Source: Ferrimonas sediminum
GTDB taxonomy: Bacteria > Pseudomonadota > Gammaproteobacteria > Enterobacterales > Shewanellaceae
DNA length: 64,000 nucleotides
Reading direction: 5' to 3'
Assembly (NCBI RefSeq): GCF_900100175.1
Contig: NZ_FNEM01000007.1
Span: 62,001-126,000 of the forward strand
Position numbers and translations under genes: made by a program
Part shown: positions 57,666-64,000 of the stretch, one piece after another
How the letters are laid out: every line of letters starts with the position of its first letter
Numbering within the stretch: the first letter of the stretch is position 1
Notes under the pieces: model-generated
Told to the model about the DNA's origin: nothing
The model's database searches: none
Seen by the model: only the letters and a program-made list of their open reading frames with translations

Positions 57666-58733
57666 TTAGATGTGGACTTTCGGGTCCAGCTCACCGGTCT
57701 GGTAGCGCTTGTACATCGCCTGCAGCGACAGCGGCTTCATCTTAGAGCCCTGGCCGGCACAGCCAAAGGCTTCAAAGCGGTCGGTACAGATCTGTGCCAT
57801 CGCGTCCATGGACGCCTTCAGGAATTTGCGCGGGTCAAACTCGGACGGGTTTTCCGCCAGGAATTTCCGTACCGCACCGGTGGAGGCCAGGCGCAGATCG
57901 GTATCGATATTGACCTTGCGTACACCGTGCTTAATGCCTTCGACAATCTCTTCCACCGGCACCCCGTAGGTTTCCGGAATGGAACCGCCGTACATGTTGA
58001 TCACTTCCAGCCACTCCTGGGGTACCGAGGAGGAGCCGTGCATCACCAGGTGAGTATCCGGGATGCGGGCGTGGATCTCCTTGATGCGATCGATGCGCAG
58101 CACGTCACCGGTCGGCTTCTTGGAGAACTTGTAGGCACCGTGGCTGGTACCGATGGCGATCGCCAGGGCATCCACCTTGGTAGCCGCCACAAAGCGCGCC
58201 GCCTCTTCCGGGTCGGTCAGCAGTTGGTCGTGGCTCAGGATGCCCTCGGCACCCACACCATCCTCTTCACCGGCCATGCCGGTTTCCAGGCTGCCCAGAC
58301 AACCGATTTCCCCTTCAACAGACACACCACAGGCGTGCGCAAAAGCTACAGTACGCTGAGTCACCTGAACGTTGTAACCGTAGTCCGCCGGCGTTTTACC
58401 GTCTTCACGCAGGGAGCCATCCATCATCACCGAGCTGAAGCCCATCTGAATGGAGCGCTGGCACACATCCGGAGAGGTACCGTGATCCTGGTGGATGCAC
58501 ACAGGCACATCCGGGTATTGCTCCAGCGCCGCGTTCATCAGGTAACGCAGGAACTGAGGGCGGGCGTACTTACGGGCACCGGCAGATGCCTGCACGATCA
58601 CCGGGCTGTCGGTAGCTTCAGCGGCCTGCATGATGGCTCGCATCTGTTCCAGGTTGTTAACGTTAAAGGCAGGCACGCCGTAGTTGTGCTCGGCGGCGTG
58701 ATCCAGCATTTGGCGCAAAGAGATTAGTGCCAT
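57666..58733 (-). CDS. fbaA: Class II fructose-bisphosphate aldolase
   Basis: Zn-dependent aldolase of glycolysis and gluconeogenesis. The 355-aa sequence shows the zinc ligands in [20 protein letters not shown] and [10 protein letters not shown], and the NIDTDLR segment. It is the last gene of epd-pgk-fbaA, 86 nt after pgk, and ends at a strong terminator. Confidence 0.96.
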   Translation of the reverse strand: MALISLRQMLDHAAEHNYGVPAFNVNNLEQMRAIMQAAEATDSPVIVQASAGARKYARPQFLRYLMNAALEQYPDVPVCIHQDHGTSPDVCQRSIQMGFSSVMMDGSLREDGKTPADYGYNVQVTQRTVAFAHACGVSVEGEIGCLGSLETGMAGEEDGVGAEGILSHDQLLTDPEEAARFVAATKVDALAIAIGTSHGAYKFSKKPTGDVLRIDRIKEIHARIPDTHLVMHGSSSVPQEWLEVINMYGGSIPETYGVPVEEIVEGIKHGVRKVNIDTDLRLASTGAVRKFLAENPSEFDPRKFLKASMDAMAQICTDRFEAFGCAGQGSKMKPLSLQAMYKRYQTGELDPKVHI

Positions 58734-58819
58734 GGAAGGGCTCCTGTTATAGATGTAAGGTTTTTAAAGGCGCGCGTTCCTGCGCGCCTGATTATATTTA
58801 TTGTGTGGCCGCGACGAGA

Positions 58820-59998
58820 TTACGCTTTTGCCCGCTGCTCCAGCATGGCAACCGCCGGCAGGGTCTTCCCTTCCAGGAACTCCAGGAAGGCACCGCCACC
58901 GGTAGAGATGTAGGACACCTGATCGGCAATGCCGTACTTATCGACCGCCGCCAGGGTGTCACCACCGCCGGCGATGGAGAACGCCTTAGACTCGGCAATG
59001 GCACGGGCAATGGCCTCGGTTCCCTTACCGAACTGATCGAACTCGAACACCCCTACCGGGCCGTTCCAGACGATGGTCCCGGCGGATTTCAGAATCTCAG
59101 CCAGGGCCGCAGCGCTGTCTGGCCCGATATCGAAAATCATGTCTTCGTCGGACACCTCGGCCACCGGCTTCAAGGTCGCCGTGGCGTCTTCGGCAAACTT
59201 ATCGGCACACACCACGTCGGTCGGTACCGGAATGTCTCCACCCCGGCTCTGGGCTTCAGAAGTCAGCTTCTTGGCTTCCTCTACCAGATCCGCCTCAAAC
59301 AGCGATTTACCCACCGGATGGCCGGCAGCGGCGATGAAGGTGTTGGCGATACCGCCACCCACTACCAGTTGGTCAACGATGCCAGCCAGGGATTCCAGTA
59401 CCGTCAGCTTGGTGGACACCTTGGAGCCACCAACAATGGCGACCATCGGCCGGGCCGGGTTATCCAGGGCCTTGCCCAGGGCTTCCAGTTCACCGGCCAG
59501 CAGCGGGCCAGCACAAGCGACCGGGGCGTACTTGGCCACACCATGGGTCGAGGCCTGGGCGCGATGCGCGGTACCAAAGGCGTCCATCACGAACACATCA
59601 CACAGAGCCGCATAAGCCTTGGACAGCGTTTCATCGTCTTTCTTTTCGCCCGAATTAAAGCGAACGTTTTCCAGAATCACCAACTCACCTTCGGCAACCT
59701 CAACCCCGTCGAGGTAGTCGGCGGCCAGGCGTACCGGGCAGTCCAGCTCGGCTTTGAGGTAATCCACGACCGGCTGCAGGGAAAATTCGGCGGCAAACTC
59801 GCCTTCGGTCGGACGACCCAGGTGAGACATCACCATCACCTTGGCACCCTGCTCCAGCGCCAGCTTGATGGTCGGCAGAGACGCACGAATACGAGCGTCG
59901 GAGGTCACTTTGCCCTCTTTCACCGGCACATTCAGATCTTGGCGAATCAGAACTCGTTTACCGGCCAGAGCCAGCTCTTTCATCTTGATAACGCTCAT
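58820..59998 (-). CDS. pgk: Phosphoglycerate kinase
   Basis: Reversible phosphotransfer between 1,3-bisphosphoglycerate and ADP. The 392-aa protein has the N-terminal signature [28 protein letters not shown] and the C-terminal nucleotide-binding [13 protein letters not shown]...[13 protein letters not shown]. Middle gene of epd-pgk-fbaA; 31 nt after epd. Confidence 0.97.
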   Translation of the reverse strand: MSVIKMKELALAGKRVLIRQDLNVPVKEGKVTSDARIRASLPTIKLALEQGAKVMVMSHLGRPTEGEFAAEFSLQPVVDYLKAELDCPVRLAADYLDGVEVAEGELVILENVRFNSGEKKDDETLSKAYAALCDVFVMDAFGTAHRAQASTHGVAKYAPVACAGPLLAGELEALGKALDNPARPMVAIVGGSKVSTKLTVLESLAGIVDQLVVGGGIANTFIAAAGHPVGKSLFEADLVEEAKKLTSEAQSRGGDIPVPTDVVCADKFAEDATATLKPVAEVSDEDMIFDIGPDSAAALAEILKSAGTIVWNGPVGVFEFDQFGKGTEAIARAIAESKAFSIAGGGDTLAAVDKYGIADQVSYISTGGGAFLEFLEGKTLPAVAMLEQRAKA

Positions 59999-60029
59999 TT
60001 TATTTCCTCGTAAAGTTCATAATCAAAAT

Positions 60030-61043
60030 CTACTTCTGTGCCGACATAGCCAGGCAGGTGTCGAGCATTCGATTGGCAAAACCCCACTCGTTGTCGCACC
60101 AGAGCAACAACTTCACCAGGTGGCCATCGGCCACCCGGGTCTGGGTGCCATCGACAATGCTGGAGTGCGCATCGTGATTAAAATCACTGGAGACCAATGG
60201 CGATTCAGTATAGTCCAGAATCCCCCGTAATCTGCCGCTGGCGGCTTCGGCCAGGGTACGGTTAATGGTCGCTATGTCGACTCGCTGCTTTAAGGTCAGC
60301 GACAGGTCCATGGCCGTCACGTTGATGGTGGGAACGCGAACGGCAATGGCCTCAAATTTGTCTGCCAGGTGCGGCAGGATGCGCTCGATGCCCCGGGCCA
60401 GTTTGGTGTCCACCGGAATGATGGATTGACTGGCGGCACGGGTACGGCGCAAATCACTGTGGTAGGCGTCGATCACCTGTTGGTCGTGCATCGCCGAATG
60501 GATGGTGGTCAGTGCGCCACGCTCAATCCCAAAGGCTTCATCCAGTAAAGTGATCACCGGCACCGAGCAGTTGGTGGTGCAGGAGGCATTCGACACAATG
60601 CGGTGTTCAGGCCGCAGGCTGGATTCATTGATGCCAAACACCACGGTGGCGTCCACATCCGGCGCCGCCGGATGAGAAAACAGCACCTTGCCGGCACCGG
60701 CGTCCAGATGCCGCCGGGCGTCATCGCGGCTGCTGAGCTTGCCGGTACATTCCAGCACGATGTCTACCGCCAATTGCCCCCAGGGCAAGGCAGCCGGGTC
60801 GTCGCAGTGATACAGGGCGATGCAATCGGCCCCCACATGGAGGCAGTCCTGCCCCAGGCTGACTTGCTGGCCAAAACGGCCGTGGGTCGTATCAAACTGA
60901 GTCAGGTGGGCAATGGCTTCCGGCGAGGCCAGTTCATTGATGGCCACAACCTCGATCTGTTCACGTAAACCGCTCTCGTAGAGCGCTCGCAAGGTGGAAC
61001 GGCCGATGCGGCCAAACCCGTTAATGGCGACCCGTATTGTCAT
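60030..61043 (-). CDS. epd: D-erythrose-4-phosphate dehydrogenase
   Basis: GAPDH-fold enzyme oxidising erythrose 4-phosphate to 4-phosphoerythronate for pyridoxal phosphate synthesis. The 337-aa protein has [17 protein letters not shown] and the catalytic Cys in SNASCTTNC. Assignment as Epd rather than GapA rests on length, the [10 protein letters not shown]-type NAD-domain sequence and the epd-pgk-fbaA order; a GAPDH role is the alternative. First gene of the operon. Confidence 0.9.
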   Translation of the reverse strand: MTIRVAINGFGRIGRSTLRALYESGLREQIEVVAINELASPEAIAHLTQFDTTHGRFGQQVSLGQDCLHVGADCIALYHCDDPAALPWGQLAVDIVLECTGKLSSRDDARRHLDAGAGKVLFSHPAAPDVDATVVFGINESSLRPEHRIVSNASCTTNCSVPVITLLDEAFGIERGALTTIHSAMHDQQVIDAYHSDLRRTRAASQSIIPVDTKLARGIERILPHLADKFEAIAVRVPTINVTAMDLSLTLKQRVDIATINRTLAEAASGRLRGILDYTESPLVSSDFNHDAHSSIVDGTQTRVADGHLVKLLLWCDNEWGFANRMLDTCLAMSAQK

Positions 61044-61283
61044 TTTTCACTTAATGTTGATGCTGAGCGGACGCCATTTTAGCTCAGAACCGCCCCGCAC
61101 CCAAAGGCTTAAGCGGCTTCCGATACTCAGACCGCCACAATCCGGCCCCGAATCAAGAAACCTGGCACCAGTTTACCCCAGCCAAATGAAAGCCAATAAC
61201 ACCAATTGACCACAACGGGTCACCAGTCTCATCGTCAGCCATCAATTTCGTAATAAAGAAACAAAAAGGTAGTGCAGCGAAAA

Positions 61284-61310
61284 TAAAAAAAGAGGGCCCT
61301 GGGGCCCTCT
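61284..61310 (-). terminator. Rho-independent terminator of the phosphoketolase gene
   Basis: AGAGGGCCC / GGGCCCTCT stem, two-base loop core, followed by TTTTTTT on the minus strand; 19 nt beyond the stop codon. Confidence 0.88.
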
Positions 61311-61328
61311 CTGTGCATCAAACCGGGA

Positions 61329-63695
61329 TTAGCGAGACCAAACCCAATCGGTGATTTCCTTAGGATCCACACCGAACTCTTTGATGTAGTTTCGATGGTC
61401 AACCAGACGCTGCAGCATGTCGGTAGTGATCTCGACGTGTTGAGCATCGGTGATCACGCCCTGCTGGAAGGCCTTGTACGCCATGTCGATCACCAGGTGG
61501 TAACGGGAAGTACCGTTACGAACACCCATATCGAATGGAGTGGTGGTTGAGCCTTCTTCCACGTAGCCCTTAACGCGGCAACGCTGAATACCAGGGTAGT
61601 TGAACAGCAGCTTGTGGATGGTGTTCGGGTAGCCGTGGTAGTTGATGACCACGCCCTTATCGGCGGTGAAGTACTCATCCAGCAGGGTCGGGTTCTGACC
61701 GTACTTGAGGCTACCGATACCGTCAGAAGTCAGCTCGGAGATGTTCACGAAGCGAATCTTCAGGGTTGGCAGCAGCTCACGCGTGATAACCAGAGCAGCC
61801 ATACACTCCTGGGTCACGTAGTCACCACAGGAAGCCAGAACCACATCCGGGTTGTCGTCAGAGGCGAAGTCCCAGGTCATGATGCCTTCGTCGCACTGCT
61901 TCTTGGCTTCGTCCAGAGTCAGCCACTGAGGCAGATCTTTCTTACCGGCCACAATCACGTTCAACTTATCGCGATCGTCAAATGCCTTCTCGGTGTAGCA
62001 CAGGGTGCTGTTGCCGTCGGCAGGCAGGTACGCGGAGATGATGGTCGGATGCTTCTCCAGCATCGCGCCCAGCAGGGACGGGTTCTGGTGAGAATAACCG
62101 TTGTGATCCTGACGCTCCAGCAGTGAAGACAGTACCACGTTGCACGCCGGTACCGGCTTACGGAACGGCACACCCTGAGACGCGTAGACGTACTTACAGT
62201 ACTGGTCACACATGGAGGAAACCACCTGTGCGAACGCTTCGTAGGTCGGGAACATGCCGTGACGACCGGTCACGGTGTAACCGTGCAACATACCGAACAG
62301 CAGGTTCTCGGACAGCAGTTCCATTACACGGCCGTCGCGGCTCATGTCCTGATCCCACTCTTTGATAGGCCACTGCCAGGCACGGCTGGTTTCTTCGAAT
62401 ACCGCCTGCAGCTGGTTGGAGTAGGTCTCATCGGGGGAGAAGATACGCAGGTTCTTCTGCTCGGCGTTGAGACGGAATGCATCACGCATCCACTCGCCCA
62501 TCTTGTTCATGGAGACGCCACGCTGACCACGAGGGGTCTCGGAGCCGTAGCTCAGGGCTTTCAGGTCCGGCTTGTTCAGCGGACGAACCACTTCGCCGCC
62601 GTAAGACAGAATCTGACGACCGATACGCAGATCTTCACGTGGGATCAGGCCTTCGATTTCAGCGTCAAACTTGAGGCTGCCATCTTCACCGATGCTGTAC
62701 AGCTCGTCGAAGCCGTAGCTGGCCATCCACTCATTCAGCATGCTCAGATGCTTAGGGTCTTTGGCACAGTTGTTGATGATTACCTGGTGAGAGTCGCAGT
62801 TGCCTTCCAGCTTTTTGCCATCGGCTTCTTTGGTACCGGTCCAGCCTTTGGCAGTACGCATGGCGATAACAGGCCAGCGCGGCTTGCACACGTCTTCACC
62901 GTTGCGGGCGCGGGTCTGAATGTCGGTGATGATTTCGTAGGCACGATCCATGGCGTCAGCCATCTGCTCGTACACGTCCTGCTCTTTCTCATCGTCGACG
63001 AACAGCACTTCGTAGCCCAGACCGGTGAACTCCATGCGAATCTCATCGTCGTCCATACGACCCAGACGGGTAGGACCGGAGATTTTGTAGCCGTTGATGT
63101 GCAGAATCGGCAGCACCGCACCGGAGTTCTTAGGATCGATCAGGCGGTTGGCGTACCAGGACGCAGCCAATGGGCCGGTTTCGGACTCACCGTCACCCAC
63201 CAGAACCACGTTGATCAGGTCTGGGTTATCCAGAGCCGCACCGTAGCCAACGGCCAGTGAGTAACCCAGCTCACCACCTTCCAGAATCTGGCCGGGGGCT
63301 TCAGGGTTGGCGTGGGATGGGTAGCCGTAAGCGGCGGAGAACTTCTCACAAATCTGTTTCATGCCCGCTTCTTTGTACGGGATGGTGTCAGGATAGAAGT
63401 GAGACAGAGAACCTTCGATAAACAGGTTGGCTTGAACGGCAGGGAAGCCGTGGCCGGGGCCGACCAGATACAGGAATGGGCGGTTGTGTTTACAGATAAG
63501 GCGGTTGATGTGGGCGTAAACAAACGCGATGCCCGGACAGGTACCCCAGTGGCCCAACAGACGAGGCTTAATGTCATCGTGTTGCAGGTCACGTTGAAGC
63601 AGAACGTTCTGCTTCAGGTAAATTTGTGCTACAGACAGAAAGTTGCTGGCGCGCACCAATTTTTTTAGTGCACCAATTTCTTTCTTAGTTGCCAT
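61329..63695 (-). CDS. xfp: Xylulose-5-phosphate/fructose-6-phosphate phosphoketolase
   Basis: Thiamine-diphosphate enzyme cleaving xylulose 5-P (or fructose 6-P) with phosphate to acetyl-phosphate plus glyceraldehyde 3-P (or erythrose 4-P). The 788-aa protein is full length and has LLGHWGTCPGIAFVYAHINRL, YLVGPGHGFPA, the ThDP motif GDGESETGPLAASW and GRHGMFPTYEAF. AGGGAG precedes the ATG at 63695. Monocistronic, with its own terminator. A HexR-like box and direct repeats lie 53-94 bp upstream, suggesting sugar-responsive control. No acetate kinase gene is adjacent. Confidence 0.95.
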   Translation of the reverse strand: MATKKEIGALKKLVRASNFLSVAQIYLKQNVLLQRDLQHDDIKPRLLGHWGTCPGIAFVYAHINRLICKHNRPFLYLVGPGHGFPAVQANLFIEGSLSHFYPDTIPYKEAGMKQICEKFSAAYGYPSHANPEAPGQILEGGELGYSLAVGYGAALDNPDLINVVLVGDGESETGPLAASWYANRLIDPKNSGAVLPILHINGYKISGPTRLGRMDDDEIRMEFTGLGYEVLFVDDEKEQDVYEQMADAMDRAYEIITDIQTRARNGEDVCKPRWPVIAMRTAKGWTGTKEADGKKLEGNCDSHQVIINNCAKDPKHLSMLNEWMASYGFDELYSIGEDGSLKFDAEIEGLIPREDLRIGRQILSYGGEVVRPLNKPDLKALSYGSETPRGQRGVSMNKMGEWMRDAFRLNAEQKNLRIFSPDETYSNQLQAVFEETSRAWQWPIKEWDQDMSRDGRVMELLSENLLFGMLHGYTVTGRHGMFPTYEAFAQVVSSMCDQYCKYVYASQGVPFRKPVPACNVVLSSLLERQDHNGYSHQNPSLLGAMLEKHPTIISAYLPADGNSTLCYTEKAFDDRDKLNVIVAGKKDLPQWLTLDEAKKQCDEGIMTWDFASDDNPDVVLASCGDYVTQECMAALVITRELLPTLKIRFVNISELTSDGIGSLKYGQNPTLLDEYFTADKGVVINYHGYPNTIHKLLFNYPGIQRCRVKGYVEEGSTTTPFDMGVRNGTSRYHLVIDMAYKAFQQGVITDAQHVEITTDMLQRLVDHRNYIKEFGVDPKEITDWVWSR

Positions 63696-63747
63696 GTTTC
63701 GTTGCTCCCTTACAAGTGATGCTTAAAGTTACACCGACAAGCGGACG

Positions 63748-63780
63748 GATTTTGTGACATAGAGCATGATTTTGTGAAAT
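63748..63780. repeat. Two direct repeats GATTTTGTGAnAT upstream of the phosphoketolase gene
   Basis: GATTTTGTGACAT (63748-63760) and GATTTTGTGAAAT (63768-63780), exactly 20 bp apart, i.e. about two helical turns, in the promoter region. Possible regulator half-sites; the second overlaps the HexR-like palindrome. Confidence 0.5.
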
Positions 63781-63789
63781 TAAATTACA
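63775..63789. promoter_or_regulatory. HexR-like operator upstream of the phosphoketolase gene
   Basis: TGAAATTAAATTACA matches the palindromic HexR consensus as I recall it (TGTAATTAAATTACA) at 14 of 15 positions. HexR is the KDPG-responsive regulator of central sugar metabolism in Shewanella and relatives. It lies 80 bp upstream of the start codon. Confidence 0.6.
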
Positions 63790-63888
63790 AAACAAGCCAA
63801 ATTTGTAGAGGACATTGAATTTCATGTTTGCTGAATAAGAGTAGCCCATCTGGTAAAGTTAGCGGGATTAGATTTGCGGAACCCCAAG

Positions 63889-64000
63889 ATGAAATACAGC
63901 GACTTCAGCCTCTACCCCTACCTATGGGTTTTTAAACGCGACGACATGGGTGTGGATCCCGTGGATATGGACCAGATCAAGCCCCTCACCCCCAGGGCAG
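63889..64000 (+). CDS. 5' end of an unidentified gene, cut by the window edge
   Basis: ATG at 63889 opens a frame that runs to the end of the window (37 codons, MKYSDFSLYPYLWVFKRDD...). Only weak purine-rich sequence precedes it, but the start is divergent from the phosphoketolase gene and follows an AT-rich promoter-like stretch, so it is likely real. No family recognised from this fragment. Confidence 0.5.
   Translation, partial: MKYSDFSLYPYLWVFKRDDMGVDPVDMDQIKPLTPRA

Overview
The window reads as chromosomal DNA of a gammaproteobacterium of the Shewanella/Ferrimonas type. Supporting this are a decahaem OmcA/MtrC-family cytochrome, a napDAB nitrate reductase without its own quinol oxidase, and gene orders shared with Shewanella and E. 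coli (pepP-ubiH-ubiI-gcvTHP; zapA-ssrS-fau; rpiA...serA-ygfZ; xerD-dsbC-recJ...prfB-lysS; epd-pgk-fbaA). The high GC of nearly everything after base 2640 fits Ferrimonas better than the more AT-rich shewanellae. This is an inference from content; no rRNA or tRNA gene is present to confirm it.

Layout. 1-2640: a visibly more AT-rich block with the decahaem cytochrome, two terminators and a triple short repeat, probably acquired DNA. 2647-13446: glycine cleavage genes, ubiquinone hydroxylases, pepP, a YgfB-family gene, zapA, TWO tandem 6S RNA genes with a decayed zapA fragment between them, and fau. 13448-17736: a probable sensory module (small binding-protein-like gene plus outer-membrane protein, divergent from a NIT-domain hybrid histidine kinase). 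17766-24943: ibpA with a near-perfect sigma-32 promoter and a ROSE-type thermometer, rpiA, a periplasmic glutathione peroxidase, an aldehyde dehydrogenase/TetR pair, a DUF2238 protein, serA and ygfZ. 25013-32434: DUF3187 and DUF4250 genes, napDAB, a GST, fpr and a dicarboxylate symporter. 32946-40758: lysS, prfB (programmed +1 frameshift), an NhaC-type antiporter facing the other way, recJ, dsbC, xerD. 40889-45206: an RND efflux pair.

45357-50311 holds the least conventional locus. A four-gene partner-switching operon (receiver-PP2C phosphatase, STAS antagonist, sugar nucleotidyltransferase, RsbW-like kinase) faces a glycosyltransferase across a 547-nt gap. 50374-57473: brnQ, trmN6, srmB, an orphan TatD-linked radical SAM protein, a membrane sensor with a dead GGDEF domain, and a DUF481 outer-membrane protein. 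57666-63695: fbaA, pgk, epd (transcribed epd-pgk-fbaA) and a phosphoketolase with a HexR-like site. The start of an unidentified gene runs off the right end.

Functionally this is mostly core metabolism and housekeeping: C1/glycine metabolism, quinone synthesis, glycolysis/gluconeogenesis, translation and recombination. Respiratory and sensory genes suited to a facultative anaerobe are inserted between the conserved blocks. Positions of sites and motifs were read by eye; no search or folding program was run.
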